64,000 nt of DNA from Phyllobacterium lublinensis (lineage in GTDB: Bacteria; Pseudomonadota; Alphaproteobacteria; Rhizobiales; Rhizobiaceae), in the NCBI RefSeq assembly GCF_020164435.1, contig NZ_JAIUDQ010000006.1, positions 226,612 through 290,611 of the forward strand, in the 5' to 3' direction. The translations under genes were made by a program, and so were the position numbers. Positions 9,431-21,679 of the stretch are shown piece after piece. The first letter of the stretch is position 1. The number at the start of each line of letters is the position of its first letter. Under the pieces are notes generated by a model. It saw only the letters and a program-made list of their open reading frames with translations, made no database searches and had not been told where the DNA came from.

Positions 9431-10612
9431 TCAGCTGTCGGCAGTTGCACCTTCGTCGTCCGGCCAGGCCACCGCCCGAATTTTCCTGTTCTCGAACTTG
9501 AGGCAGAGCTCGCCATTGATCAGCTGCAGTGCCTTCTCGCCGAAGACCTCGCGCCGCCAGCCCTGCAATGCCGGAATGTCCGCACCATCGCCTTCCGCTG
9601 CGATCCGGTCGATCTCGTCGGTGGTCGCAACCACCTTGGCGGCGACGCCATGCTCCTCCGTCACAAGCCGCAACAGCACCTTCAGGAGCTCCGCCGCGGC
9701 GCCTGCACCTTCCGGTGACTGCACGGATTTTGGCAAGCGCGGCATATCTTCCTTCGGCAGGTCCAGCGCCAGGTTGACCGCATTGAGAAGGCCTGTTGCC
9801 ATGCTGGAACGTTCCCAACCCTTTGGAATCGTTCGCAGACGTGACATGGCTTCCGTATCGCGCGGTTGCTGTTGAGCGATCTCATAAATGGCATCGTCCT
9901 TGAGGACGCGTCCGCGTGGCACGTTGCGCTCGCGCGCTTCGCGTTCGCGCCAGGCGGCCACGCTACGCAGGACCGCGAGTTCCTGCGGCTTGCGCAGCCG
10001 CATTTTGAGCCGCTTCCAGGCGTCGTCGGGATGCATGTCGTAGGTTTCCCGGGCGGTAAGGATCTTCATTTCGTCGAGGACCCATTCCGTGCGGCCTTCC
10101 TCTTCGAGACTCGTCTTCAAATGCATATAGATGTCGCGCAGGTGGGTCACGTCCGCCAGGGCGTAGTCGAGCTGCTTCTCGGAGAGCGGGCGCCGCCGCC
10201 AGTCGGTGAAACGTGAAGATTTGTCAATCTGCGCGCCTACCACGCGCTGCACGAGCTGGTCGTAGGCGATTGCATCGCCAAAGCCACAAACCATGGCGGC
10301 GACCTGAGTATCGAACACGGGATGCGGAATGAGATTGCCAAGGTGAAAGATGATTTCGATGTCCTGCCGGGCGGCGTGAAAGACCTTGACGCGTTTTTCG
10401 TCGGCCATCAGCCGGAAAAAAGCAGCAAGATCAAGGCCCGGCGCCAGCGCATCGATGATGGCCGTGTGATCGGGCGACGCCAACTGGATGACGCAAAGTT
10501 CCGGCCAGAACGTGGTCTCCCGGATGAATTCCGTATCGACTGTCACGAAATCGGATTGCGAAAGGGCAGCAACTGCCTGTTCAAGCTGGTCTGTGGTTGT
10601 AATCATGGTCAT
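9431..10612 (-). CDS. rnd: Ribonuclease D
   Basis: A 393-residue RNase D, a 3' to 5' exoribonuclease used in tRNA 3' maturation. The DEDD-type exonuclease domain begins FVTVDTEFIRE (Exo I, D and E) and continues with FHAARQDIEI (Exo II) and YALADVTHLRDIY (Exo III with Y). An HRDC domain is recognisable from about residue 205 to 285. The likely start is ATG 10612 (MTMITTT), with ATG 10606 as the alternative; neither has a strong ribosome site. It is divergent from aspS with about 160 bases between start codons. Confidence 0.95.
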   Translation of the reverse strand: MTMITTTDQLEQAVAALSQSDFVTVDTEFIRETTFWPELCVIQLASPDHTAIIDALAPGLDLAAFFRLMADEKRVKVFHAARQDIEIIFHLGNLIPHPVFDTQVAAMVCGFGDAIAYDQLVQRVVGAQIDKSSRFTDWRRRPLSEKQLDYALADVTHLRDIYMHLKTSLEEEGRTEWVLDEMKILTARETYDMHPDDAWKRLKMRLRKPQELAVLRSVAAWREREARERNVPRGRVLKDDAIYEIAQQQPRDTEAMSRLRTIPKGWERSSMATGLLNAVNLALDLPKEDMPRLPKSVQSPEGAGAAAELLKVLLRLVTEEHGVAAKVVATTDEIDRIAAEGDGADIPALQGWRREVFGEKALQLINGELCLKFENRKIRAVAWPDDEGATADS

Positions 10613-10771
10613 GAATTTTCTATAGCGAACCGATTGGCGTTTGTCTCGCTCTCGCAATCCTGATCTTGACAAATCAGCCTCAAAATGCGCTTGTCCGCGC
10701 AAATTCTTGGGGTTCCTGGGCTCGTCCCACGCCTTCCGGCAGCCAGCACATACATATCAGAGGCACATATC

Positions 10772-12562
10772 ATGCACCGTTACCGCAGCCATACCTGCGC
10801 CGCCTTGCGTAAATCGGACGTTGGTTCGACCGCTCGTCTTTCCGGCTGGGTTCACCGCGTCCGCGACCATGGCGGTATTCTCTTCATCGACATCCGCGAT
10901 CACTACGGTTTGACGCAGATCGTGGCCAGCCCGGATTCGCCGGCATTCCAGCTGGCAGAAACCGTGCGCAGTGAATGGGTCATCCGTGTGGACGGCGAAG
11001 TGAAGGCCCGCACCGACGACACCGTAAACGCCAACATGCCAACCGGCGAAATCGAAGTGTTTGCCCGTGACGTCGAGGTCCTTTCGACGGCCAAGGAATT
11101 GCCGTTACCGGTTTTCGGCGAACTCGAATATCCGGAAGACATTCGCCTCAAATACCGCTTTCTCGACCTGCGCCGCGACACGTTGCACAAGAACATCATG
11201 GCGCGTACCAGGATCATCGCCGCCATGCGCCGCCGCATGACCGATATCGGTTTCACGGAGTTTTCAACGCCGATCCTCACGGCTTCATCGCCGGAAGGCG
11301 CGCGCGACTTCCTGGTGCCGAGCCGTATCCATCCCGGCAAGTTCTATGCCCTGCCGCAGGCGCCGCAGCAGTACAAGCAGCTCATCATGATGTCCGGCTT
11401 CGACCGCTATTTCCAGATCGCGCCATGCTTCCGCGATGAGGACCCGCGCGCCGACCGCCTGCCTGGCGAGTTCTACCAGCTCGATATCGAGATGAGCTTC
11501 GTCGAACAGAATGACGTCCTCTCCACCATGGAACCCGTCCTGCGCGGCGTTTTCGAGGAGTTCGCGGATGGCAAGCGGGTGACGCAGGAGTTCCCGCGTA
11601 TTGCCTATGACGATGCCATGCGCAAATACGGTTCTGACAAGCCGGACCTGCGCAACCCGATCGAGATGCAGTCCGTCACCGAGCATTTTGCCGGATCCGG
11701 CTTCAAGGTCTTCGCCAACATGATCGCCAACGACCCCAAAGTGGAAGTCTGGGCGATTCCGGCAAAGACCGGTGGATCGCGGGCGTTCTGTGACCGCATG
11801 AATTCCTGGGCACAGGGTGAGGGCCAGCCCGGCCTCGGCTATATCTTCTGGCGCAAGGAAGGCGAAACGCTCGAAGGAGCAGGCCCGATCGCCAAGAACA
11901 TCGGACCCGAGCGCACGGAAGCGTTGCGCATCCAGCTGGGCCTCGATGATGGCGATGCCGCATTCTTCGTTGCCGGCGATCCCAAGAAGTTCGTGTCTTT
12001 TGCCGGCGCGGCCCGCACACGGGCTGGCGAAGAACTGAACCTTGTCGACCGCGATCAGTTCAAGCTGTGCTGGATCGTGGATTTCCCGTTCTTCGAATGG
12101 CTTGAAGACGAGAAGAAGATCGATTTCGCCCATAACCCGTTCTCCATGCCGCAGGGCGGAATGAACGCGCTGGAGAACCAGGATCCGTTGACGATCAAGG
12201 CTTTCCAGTACGACATGGTCTGCAACGGCTTCGAAATCGCCTCTGGCGGCATCCGAAACCATCTGCCCGAGACCATGGTGAAGGCCTTTGAGGCTGTCGG
12301 CCATTCGCGCGAAACCGTTGAGGAACGCTTTGGTGGCCTCTATCGCGCCTTCCAGTACGGTGCGCCGCCGCATGGCGGGATGGCTGCTGGTATCGACCGC
12401 ATCGTGATGCTGCTGGTCGGCGCCAAGAACCTGCGCGAGATCACCATGTTCCCGATGAACCAGCAGGCATACGACCTGTTGATGAATGCACCGTCGGAAG
12501 TATCGCCTGCCCAGTTGCGCGATCTTCACATACGCCTGAATCCGGTGAAGAAAGAGGCTTAA
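10772..12562 (+). CDS. aspS: Aspartyl-tRNA synthetase
   Basis: A 596-residue class II synthetase that charges tRNA with aspartate. It has the N-terminal OB-fold anticodon domain ([19 protein letters not shown]), the catalytic core with FLDLRRD and [19 protein letters not shown], the GAD insert domain of bacterial AspRS, and the C-terminal motif 3 [14 protein letters not shown]. Alphaproteobacterial enzymes of this type are often non-discriminating and also charge tRNA-Asn; this cannot be settled here. ATG 10772 has an AGAGG site eight bases upstream, so longer in-frame starts are rejected. Confidence 0.97.
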   Translation: MHRYRSHTCAALRKSDVGSTARLSGWVHRVRDHGGILFIDIRDHYGLTQIVASPDSPAFQLAETVRSEWVIRVDGEVKARTDDTVNANMPTGEIEVFARDVEVLSTAKELPLPVFGELEYPEDIRLKYRFLDLRRDTLHKNIMARTRIIAAMRRRMTDIGFTEFSTPILTASSPEGARDFLVPSRIHPGKFYALPQAPQQYKQLIMMSGFDRYFQIAPCFRDEDPRADRLPGEFYQLDIEMSFVEQNDVLSTMEPVLRGVFEEFADGKRVTQEFPRIAYDDAMRKYGSDKPDLRNPIEMQSVTEHFAGSGFKVFANMIANDPKVEVWAIPAKTGGSRAFCDRMNSWAQGEGQPGLGYIFWRKEGETLEGAGPIAKNIGPERTEALRIQLGLDDGDAAFFVAGDPKKFVSFAGAARTRAGEELNLVDRDQFKLCWIVDFPFFEWLEDEKKIDFAHNPFSMPQGGMNALENQDPLTIKAFQYDMVCNGFEIASGGIRNHLPETMVKAFEAVGHSRETVEERFGGLYRAFQYGAPPHGGMAAGIDRIVMLLVGAKNLREITMFPMNQQAYDLLMNAPSEVSPAQLRDLHIRLNPVKKEA

Positions 12563-12593
12563 GAACCTCTGCTAATTGACTCCAGAACAACAA

Positions 12594-12623
12594 AAAAAGC
12601 CCGGCATCGCTGCCGGGCTTTTT
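12594..12623. terminator. Bidirectional rho-independent terminator
   Basis: An 8-bp GC-rich stem (GCCCGGCA, loop TCGC, TGCCGGGC) is flanked by A-run and T-run on both sides. It separates the convergent aspS and the periplasmic-protein gene. Confidence 0.85.
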
Positions 12624-12636
12624 GATTTCGAGCGCA

Positions 12637-13836
12637 TCACTGGTTCGCAACGACCGTCACGCCAAGCGTCTTGATCAGGGACTTCGGATCCGCCATGCCG
12701 CCGGCCGCAATGATGGCGAAGGGAACCGGCTTTGCGGGCGCCGCTTTGATCTCGATGGTCTTGGGATCGTCCAGATAGGTGCTTACCGCGGCACTGAGCG
12801 CTTGCGAAAATTCGGCATTGCCGAGTTGTGCCGCAGCCATCGGGATGATCATCTTGGCCTGGTTGATAAGGTCGTCACGCTTGGCACCCTGCTGCTTGGC
12901 GACGTAATCGAGCGCCTTGTATGTCAGTGACGCATCCTCGAAACGGATGGATGCTCCGGTGAAGCTCAACTGCTGCATCAGGCCAAGCATCGCCATGCCC
13001 TGTGCATCGTCGGGTTTGCCTTCCATGTCCTTGGTGGCTTCCTGCAAGCCCTTGATGAAGTCCAGCGTGTAGCCGGAGATATCGAGTTTCAGGCCGAGCG
13101 TACCGGCATTGTCGGCAACGAAGTCCATTTTGTCGAAGTTCAGGCGGCCATCGGAAACGTTCCAGGTCCCGCTCATGTCGATCTTGCCGGAAATGGTTTC
13201 ATAGCCCAGAGCCTTGAGCGCATCCTTGGTCTTCGGATCCTGAACGTCGGAAAGGTCGGCCTTGAAACGCTCCACATTGGTTGTGAAGGCGACTGGGTTG
13301 GCTTCCGTAATCGGCGAAATGCTCGCCGTCAGATTATCGGCGGTGAGAACGTCCTTGCCTTTTGCATTGAAGTTAACGTGCTTCACTTCAGCCCGCTCAT
13401 ATTGCAGAATTTTGGCGAGCGGGTCGGTTGCACCTTCCGGGGGAAGGGTTATGCCCTGCAGGCTGATCCCATCGACGCTGATCTTGCTTGCTGGTTCGCC
13501 CTCGGGGCTGAAATCGATATCGGGCATCGTGAGCGCCCCGATGCGGAAACCGCCGCCGGAGACATCGCTGACGTCGCTCAGCGTGACGTCGCCGGCCGTG
13601 AAGGTTTCCTTGACTCCGGCGGTGGAGACCTTGGTGTCCTTCAGCACGACTGTTGAGCCGTTGGTTTCAACACTGCCATAATCAATCGTGCCACCCTGCT
13701 CGGCATAGATAGCCTTCAATCGTGCTGCGACGGCGTTGCCATCCACAGCGAAGGCCGAACCGGCAAAGACGACGACAAGGGCGGTGGTTGCAGCGAGAAC
13801 GCGCGCACCGGATTTCAAAGAGTAAATTGGAAGCAT
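12637..13836 (-). CDS. Conserved periplasmic protein of unknown function
   Basis: A 399-residue protein with a signal peptide (hydrophobic residues 12-28, then GSAFAVDG). The mature part is rich in beta-strand-like repeats of the form GxxxIGALTMPDIDF and VSTAGVKETFTAGDVTLSDVSDV. This resembles the long beta-rich periplasmic proteins of rhizobia and Brucella that have no assigned role. No catalytic motif or membrane segment is seen beyond the leader. ATG 13836 has an AGGA site upstream. It is convergent with aspS and divergent from parC. Confidence 0.75.
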   Translation of the reverse strand: MLPIYSLKSGARVLAATTALVVVFAGSAFAVDGNAVAARLKAIYAEQGGTIDYGSVETNGSTVVLKDTKVSTAGVKETFTAGDVTLSDVSDVSGGGFRIGALTMPDIDFSPEGEPASKISVDGISLQGITLPPEGATDPLAKILQYERAEVKHVNFNAKGKDVLTADNLTASISPITEANPVAFTTNVERFKADLSDVQDPKTKDALKALGYETISGKIDMSGTWNVSDGRLNFDKMDFVADNAGTLGLKLDISGYTLDFIKGLQEATKDMEGKPDDAQGMAMLGLMQQLSFTGASIRFEDASLTYKALDYVAKQQGAKRDDLINQAKMIIPMAAAQLGNAEFSQALSAAVSTYLDDPKTIEIKAAPAKPVPFAIIAAGGMADPKSLIKTLGVTVVANQ

Positions 13837-14060
13837 GATTTGATCCTATTGCTTTAATTTTCGAGCCTATTGCGTGGGGCGCGGCGAAACTATGACAAGC
13901 GTCTGGCTGCGGGCAATAATTGCAACTTAGTCGGTAGAAAGTCAGATTTGAGATGGTAACGCAAGAGTCCACCGACCGGGCAACCGCAATGCCGGCAACT
14001 GCCTGTGATCTGGACGAATCATCGCTTGCCGGGGATTCGTCGAATTGATAACCCATTGAC

Positions 14061-16343
<2,283 letters not shown>

Positions 16344-16371
16344 ATCCGAACCTGGTAATGTCAGTAGTGAA

Positions 16372-16391
16372 ACGAGAATGATCATTCTCGT
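16372..16391. promoter_or_regulatory. Perfect 20-bp palindrome, candidate TetR operator 1
   Basis: ACGAGAATGATCATTCTCGT reads identically on both strands. It lies one base upstream of a candidate -35 element and 62 bases before the TetR start codon. Confidence 0.65.
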
Positions 16392-16392
16392 A

Positions 16393-16421
16393 TTGACCCC
16401 ATTTGCCGCGTGCTGTAAATG
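16393..16421 (+). promoter_or_regulatory. Candidate promoter of the TetR-HlyD-RND operon
   Basis: TTGACC at 16393-16398, a 17-base spacer and TAAATG at 16416-16421. The -10 match is weak (3 of 6), but the element sits exactly between two palindromes. Confidence 0.35.
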
Positions 16422-16439
16422 AGAGAGAACGTTCTCTCT
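16422..16439. promoter_or_regulatory. Perfect 18-bp palindrome, candidate TetR operator 2 (or weak parC terminator)
   Basis: AGAGAGAACGTTCTCTCT is fully self-complementary and shares the GAGAA/TTCTC half-sites with the palindrome 49 bases upstream. It begins just after the candidate -10. A run of T follows, so a short hairpin terminator for parC is an alternative reading. Confidence 0.55.
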
Positions 16440-16452
16440 TTTTTGGTATCCC

Positions 16453-17175
16453 ATGGTTGATGACGTCCTGCCAAAGCAGGCAACGAATATAGCCGATGAT
16501 GACGCAAGCGATGCGTCGCATTGTTTCGTTGCAAAGCTGTTCGGAAAGCGCGCCCGCAATCGCGAAGCGCAGGAGGAGCGCATCCTCAATGCGGCAATGA
16601 CGTGCTTCATCCGCTCAGGATTTCGCGGTGCCTCCATGAACGAGATTTGCTCCGAAGCGGGAATGAGCCCTGGCGCGCTCTACCGCTATTTTCCTTCGAA
16701 GGAAGCGATCATCGAGAAGATATCCGCTGCTCACCGCCAGCAAAGCGCCGAGATACTGGATCGCATGTCCGAATCCGACAACATTGTTGATGCTGTCACC
16801 CGGGTTGGTGTCGACCATGTGCGCAAAATGTCGTTGAACGCGACCGGCCCGGGGCCGCGAGACTCCAGTGCCCGACTTTTCGTCGAAGTGCGCGCCGAGG
16901 CAATGCGCAACGAAGGCGTGGCTGCCATCTGCGAACTGCACGAAGGCCTGATGCGCGACACACTGCTTGCGGCATTTTCAGCGGCCAAGGAACGCGGCGA
17001 GATCGATCCCGTTACGGACCTGGAGCTTCTGGTCGCCACACTTGCCGCCATGGGTGAGGGGATCATCATGCGCAACTTCCCTTCGCAAGGCGTGCCGGTG
17101 GAGGCCCTGGAACCGGTGTTTCGTGCGCTGGCCGAAGCCATGTTGCGTCCGACAAAGACCATAGCACACAAATAA
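16453..17175 (+). CDS. TetR/AcrR-family repressor of the adjacent efflux operon
   Basis: A 240-residue regulator. The helix-turn-helix domain covers about residues 38-88: EERILNAAMTCFIRSGF, then ASMNEICSEAGMSPGALYRYF. A ligand-binding helical domain fills the rest. Family members usually repress the promoter next to them and release it on binding a drug or metabolite. It is the first gene of a TetR-HlyD-RND cluster, and two perfect palindromes flank its candidate promoter, so autorepression is likely. The arrangement resembles Brucella bepR-bepD-bepE, but orthology is not proven. The 37 residues before the HTH are an unusually long extension. Confidence 0.88.
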   Translation: MVDDVLPKQATNIADDDASDASHCFVAKLFGKRARNREAQEERILNAAMTCFIRSGFRGASMNEICSEAGMSPGALYRYFPSKEAIIEKISAAHRQQSAEILDRMSESDNIVDAVTRVGVDHVRKMSLNATGPGPRDSSARLFVEVRAEAMRNEGVAAICELHEGLMRDTLLAAFSAAKERGEIDPVTDLELLVATLAAMGEGIIMRNFPSQGVPVEALEPVFRALAEAMLRPTKTIAHK

Positions 17176-17199
17176 TCAGCTCTTACCTTGGGTATTTCA

Positions 17200-18405
17200 A
17201 TGAGCCAGAACAGCAAACAGATCTTGGTCTCCCTGGCTCTCGCCTTGGGCCTTGCTACCTCCGTGACCGTTGACGGCTTCGCCGAAGAGAAGGCGGCTGA
17301 GACCCACGACATCAAGGCTCCGGTCATCAACGTCGTTCCTGCAAGCCAGAACGAGATGGTCGCAACGCTGACCGTGACAGGAACGATTGTGCCCCGTCAG
17401 GAGGTGGCTGTTGGCACCGACGTGGCGGGTTTGCTGGTTCTCGAGCTCAATGCGGATCAGGGCGACGTGGTCAGGGAAGGCGACATTCTCGCCCGCCTCG
17501 ACAGATCATCGCTGGAGATTCAGCTTGCCCAGATCGAGGCTCAGCGCGCCCAGGCTGAAGCCTCGATCGCCCAGTCGGAAGCGCAGATTGTTGATGCCGA
17601 GATCGCCGTCCGCCAGGCGCTGGAAGCACTCGGACGGGCGCGTGCCCTGTCTGCCAAGGGCATCAATTCCAAGATGGAACTCGACAACGCCACCAATGCC
17701 CATGACAGTGCCAATGCGCGGCTGAACACGGCGAGGCAGGCTCTGGCTGCTACCAGGTCGCAACTGCAACTCGTGGCTGCCCAAAAACGCGATGTGCAGT
17801 TGCGCCTCGAGAAGGCTGACGTGAGGGCTCCGGCAAGCGGGGTGGTGTTGAGCCGCAATGCGTTGCTCGGCGGCATCGTATCGTTCAACGCCGGCCCTCT
17901 TTTCCGCATTGCGCGCGACCAGGAATTTGAGCTGGCTGCTAACATCCCGGAGGCTGATCTGCCGCGTCTGAAGGAAAACATGCCCGTTGCCGTACGCGTC
18001 GCTGGCATGGAGGATCCGGTTACCGGCCGGGTTCGTTTGATATCCCCCGAGATTACCGCAAGCTCGCGTCTCGGTTCGGTAAAGATCGCGCTCGACAGGA
18101 ATCCCTCCATCCGTCCCGGTAACTTTGCCCGTGCGGTTATCGAACTGGCGCGCCGCGACAGTATCAGCGTTCCGCTGTCTGCCGTCGTCTACCACGGCAA
18201 GTCTGCATTGGTGCAGGTGGTCGAGGACGGTGTTGTCGAAAGTCGCAAGATCGACCTCGGCATTCGCAATGACCGGGCCGTCGAGGTGCTGCAGGGCTTG
18301 AACGAGGGCGAGGATGTCGTTGCCCGGGCCGGAACCTTTGTCGCCAATGGCGACCGCGTTACCGCCGTTCGTGTAGCCAATGAAGCGACGGGGGCGGTCA
18401 AATGA
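17200..18405 (+). CDS. RND efflux periplasmic adaptor (HlyD/AcrA family)
   Basis: A 401-residue membrane fusion protein linking an inner-membrane RND pump to an outer-membrane channel. It has a signal-like N-terminus (residues 8-30), the biotinyl-lipoyl half motif near VGTDVAGLLVLELNADQGDVV, a long alpha-hairpin rich in Ala and Gln (about residues 105-205), and the second lipoyl half DVRAPASGVVLSRN. A beta-barrel region closes the protein. ATG 17200 is preferred to the TTG at 17188. The stop overlaps the RND gene by four bases (ATGA). It lies 24 bases after the TetR gene. Confidence 0.92.
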   Translation: MSQNSKQILVSLALALGLATSVTVDGFAEEKAAETHDIKAPVINVVPASQNEMVATLTVTGTIVPRQEVAVGTDVAGLLVLELNADQGDVVREGDILARLDRSSLEIQLAQIEAQRAQAEASIAQSEAQIVDAEIAVRQALEALGRARALSAKGINSKMELDNATNAHDSANARLNTARQALAATRSQLQLVAAQKRDVQLRLEKADVRAPASGVVLSRNALLGGIVSFNAGPLFRIARDQEFELAANIPEADLPRLKENMPVAVRVAGMEDPVTGRVRLISPEITASSRLGSVKIALDRNPSIRPGNFARAVIELARRDSISVPLSAVVYHGKSALVQVVEDGVVESRKIDLGIRNDRAVEVLQGLNEGEDVVARAGTFVANGDRVTAVRVANEATGAVK

Positions 18406-21400
18406 ACTGGAACATCTCCGCCTGGTCGATCCGCAATCCGGTCCCGTCGATCCTTCTGTTCGTCGTGTTGACCGTGCTTGGTCTCATGGCATTCGCCAAA
18501 CTGCCGATTACGCGGTTCCCCAATATCGACGTGCCGCTGATTTCAGTATCGATCACCGATCCTGGCGTTGCGCCAACCGAACTTGAAACGCAGATCGCCA
18601 AGCGGGTCGAGGACTCGGTTGCCAATATCACCGGCGTCAAGAATGTCACCAGCAATCTGACCGAAGGCAATTCGACAACGCTGGTCGAGTTTCGTCTCGA
18701 GGTCGACACGCAAAAGGCACTCGATGACGTCAAGGACGCCGTGTCCCGTATCCGTGACGATCTTCCGGCGACGATCAAGGAACCGATCATCAATTCGGTC
18801 GATGTCGAAGGTTCGTCGATCCTGACCTATGGGGTGTCCGCGCCGGCCATGACATCCGAGGAATTATCCTGGTTTGTCGATGACAAGATTATCCGCGACA
18901 TTCAGGGGCTCAAGGGAGTTGGCCGGGTCGAACGCTACGGTGGCGTCACGCGCGAAATCCGCGTAGCGCTTGACCCGGATCGCCTGACAGCCCTCGGCGT
19001 GACGGCAGCAGACGTCAACCGTGCGCTGAAGTCCATGAATGCCGATCTTACCGGGGGTCGTGGTGATCTTGGCAGCACCCAGCAGACTATCCGCACGCTT
19101 GGCGCGTCCCGAACGCTCGACGACCTGCGGGCGGTGGAAATTCCGATTGCCGGCGGACGCTCCGTTCGCCTCGATGCGCTCGGAACAATCAACGATTCCT
19201 ACGAAGAGCCGAAGTCCTTTGCACGCGTCAACAATGAGACAGTCGTATCGCTCGCCGTGTTCCGTGCCAAAGGGGCAAGCGATACGGATGTTTTTGCGCT
19301 GGTTCAGGCCCGCATGGACCAGCTGCAGCAGAAATATCCCGATGCCCGCTTCAGCATCATCGATAACTCGGTGAACTACACCTACGGCAATTACGAGTCG
19401 GCGATGAGTTCGCTGGTGGAAGGGGCGTTGCTGTCGATCGTCGTGGTCCTGCTGTTTCTCCGCAATATCCGCGCGACGCTGATAGCGGCCATTGCATTGC
19501 CACTGTCGGCTATTCCGACCTTCTGGGCCATCGATCTGATGGGATTTTCGCTCAATCTGGTGAGCCTGCTCGGCATCACTCTTGTGACGGGCATCCTTGT
19601 GGACGATGCGATAGTCGAGATCGAAAACATCGTCCGGCACATGCGTTCCGGCAAATCGCCTTATCGCGCCTCGCTGGAAGCGGCTGACGAGATTGGTCTT
19701 GCGGTTATCGCGATATCCGTCACGATCATGGCGGTCTTTGCACCCGTCAGCTTCATGAGCGGTATTGCCGGGCAATATTTCAAGCAGTTCGGTCTTACGG
19801 TTGCGATTGCGGTCTTCTTCTCGCTGCTGGTCGCGCGTCTGATTACACCGATGATGACGGCCTATCTGTTGCGCGACCGCAAGAGCCTGCATCACGGTGA
19901 GCAGGAGGCGGGCTGGATCCGCGCCTACACGCGATTCCTTGCAGTTACCCTGCGCTATCGCTGGCTGACATTGGTCAGCGGTATCGCGATTTTTGCGGTG
20001 GCCATCTGGGCAATGGGATTCCTCCCATCCGGCTTCGTCCCCGCGCAGGATGAGTCGCGTGTGGCCGTCAGCCTTGAGCTTCCGCCCGGCGCACCCATTG
20101 ATGAAACCCTGCGGGTCACGGATCAGGCAGCTTCGCTTGTGCGCCAGATTCCCGAGGTGGAACAGACCTATGTTACCGGCGGTGCTTCGCCGACGGGGTC
20201 GCTCGACACCCGGCGTGCGACAATGATCGTCAAGCTCAGCCACAAGAGCGAGCGCGACCGCACGCAAAAGCAGATCGAAGTCGATATCTTTAACAAATTC
20301 TCAGAAGTACCTGATCTGCGTGGAAATTTCGTCAATGATCGCGGCGAGCGTGAATTTGCCGTGGGTGTGATTGGCAGCGACGGCGAGAAGGTGAGCGAGG
20401 AGGCGCGCCAGCTGCAGAGCGCCATGACCGCAACGGGTAGTTTCCAGGCGGTGTCCTCGACGGCTGCGCTTGACCGTCCGGAAATCATTGTCACGCCACG
20501 CATGGACAAATTGGCGGAACTGGGCATTTCGACGTCCGCTCTTTCCGACACCCTGCGCGTCGCGACATTGGGCGATCTTGATCCGAACCTGGCCAAATAC
20601 ACGGTCGGCGACAGGCAGATCCCCATCCGGGTCCAGTTGACCGAAGAATCGCGCCGCGACCTGTCGATACTCAGCACGTTGACGGTGACGGCGCCCTCCG
20701 GCGTCGTTATTCCGCTGGAATCAATTGCCGATATCAGTTTCGGGCAAGGCCCGTCATCGATCGAACGTTTCAACCGCGAACGTCGTGTTGTGGTCGGCGC
20801 CAATATGGCCGGAGGCAAGGAAATCGGCGAAGGGCTTGAGATCGTCAAGAATTTGCCGCAGGCGAAGTCGATGCCGGAAGGCGTCCGCATTCAGGAAACG
20901 GGCGACGCAGAAGTGATGGGCGAAGTGTTTACCGGCTTCCGCGATGCCATGATCATGGGGTTGATGCTGGTCTTCGTCGTGCTCATCCTGCTGTTCGGCA
21001 GTATCTTCCATGCCTTCACAATTCTGATGTCGCTGCCATTATCGATTGCCGGCGTTGCGGTCGCTCTTCTCTTGACCAACAATTCCGTTTCGATGGCCGT
21101 CGTTATCGGCATCCTGATGCTCATGGGCATCGTCACGAAGAACGCCATCATGCTTGTCGATTTCGCGGTCGAGGAAGCGAAACATGGCGTGGCACGCAAC
21201 GAAGCCATCATCGATGCGGGCCGCAAGCGAATCCGACCAATCGTCATGACCACCATCGCCATGTCGGCAGGTATGTTGCCTGCTGCAATGGCTTTTGGCG
21301 ATGGCGGCGAGTTCCGCGCGCCGATGGCGATCGCCGTTATCGGTGGCCTCCTGGTTTCGACGGTGCTCTCTCTGGTTTTCGTCCCGTCGTTCTATACGAT

Positions 21401-21548
21401 CATGGATGACGTCAGCCACTGGATGGGCCGCGCGTTCCACTGGTCCTTCGGGCCGAACAAGCCGGATGAGCATGACGCGTCGCCAAAAGGCACCCATGCC
21501 GTTGCTTTGAGATCACCGGATGCGATCATCGCCGAGGCGGCGGAGTGA
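18402..21548 (+). CDS. RND-family multidrug efflux pump, inner-membrane subunit
   Basis: A 1048-residue pump with 12 predicted membrane segments and two large periplasmic loops, the normal RND size. The proton-relay aspartates appear in GILVDDAIVEIENI of the first repeat; the second repeat carries the MGIVTKNAIMLVDFA segment. It starts inside the stop of the adaptor gene, so the subunits are coupled. No outer-membrane channel gene is adjacent; a TolC-like protein encoded elsewhere must be used. Substrates are unknown. The C-terminal 30 residues are hydrophilic and variable. Confidence 0.95.
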   Translation: MNWNISAWSIRNPVPSILLFVVLTVLGLMAFAKLPITRFPNIDVPLISVSITDPGVAPTELETQIAKRVEDSVANITGVKNVTSNLTEGNSTTLVEFRLEVDTQKALDDVKDAVSRIRDDLPATIKEPIINSVDVEGSSILTYGVSAPAMTSEELSWFVDDKIIRDIQGLKGVGRVERYGGVTREIRVALDPDRLTALGVTAADVNRALKSMNADLTGGRGDLGSTQQTIRTLGASRTLDDLRAVEIPIAGGRSVRLDALGTINDSYEEPKSFARVNNETVVSLAVFRAKGASDTDVFALVQARMDQLQQKYPDARFSIIDNSVNYTYGNYESAMSSLVEGALLSIVVVLLFLRNIRATLIAAIALPLSAIPTFWAIDLMGFSLNLVSLLGITLVTGILVDDAIVEIENIVRHMRSGKSPYRASLEAADEIGLAVIAISVTIMAVFAPVSFMSGIAGQYFKQFGLTVAIAVFFSLLVARLITPMMTAYLLRDRKSLHHGEQEAGWIRAYTRFLAVTLRYRWLTLVSGIAIFAVAIWAMGFLPSGFVPAQDESRVAVSLELPPGAPIDETLRVTDQAASLVRQIPEVEQTYVTGGASPTGSLDTRRATMIVKLSHKSERDRTQKQIEVDIFNKFSEVPDLRGNFVNDRGEREFAVGVIGSDGEKVSEEARQLQSAMTATGSFQAVSSTAALDRPEIIVTPRMDKLAELGISTSALSDTLRVATLGDLDPNLAKYTVGDRQIPIRVQLTEESRRDLSILSTLTVTAPSGVVIPLESIADISFGQGPSSIERFNRERRVVVGANMAGGKEIGEGLEIVKNLPQAKSMPEGVRIQETGDAEVMGEVFTGFRDAMIMGLMLVFVVLILLFGSIFHAFTILMSLPLSIAGVAVALLLTNNSVSMAVVIGILMLMGIVTKNAIMLVDFAVEEAKHGVARNEAIIDAGRKRIRPIVMTTIAMSAGMLPAAMAFGDGGEFRAPMAIAVIGGLLVSTVLSLVFVPSFYTIMDDVSHWMGRAFHWSFGPNKPDEHDASPKGTHAVALRSPDAIIAEAAE

Positions 21549-21600
21549 GTTGAACCCTGTCCTGCGGAATAACTACCGTGCGAGGAGGAAATCAGCTTTC

Positions 21601-21639
21601 CGGTTCGCCCACCTCCCTCACGGTGAGGTGGGCGAACCG
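21601..21639. repeat. Strong 15-bp-arm hairpin between convergent genes
   Basis: Arms CGGTTCGCCCACCTC and GAGGTGGGCGAACCG enclose a nine-base loop. No T-run follows. It lies between the end of the RND pump gene and the end of a convergent EamA gene and could be a terminator or a dispersed palindromic repeat. Confidence 0.6.
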
Positions 21640-21679
21640 TGTAAAAGGAAGTGGGGTACCAACGCCGCACGGCTCCGGC

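Noticed and set aside
11285..12529. A 414-codon frame antisense to aspS
   Set aside because: A shadow of the AspRS gene; low-complexity composition and no domain.
18864..20267. A 467-codon frame antisense to the RND pump gene
   Set aside because: Very rich in Arg, His and Asp, the typical composition of a shadow of a membrane-protein gene.
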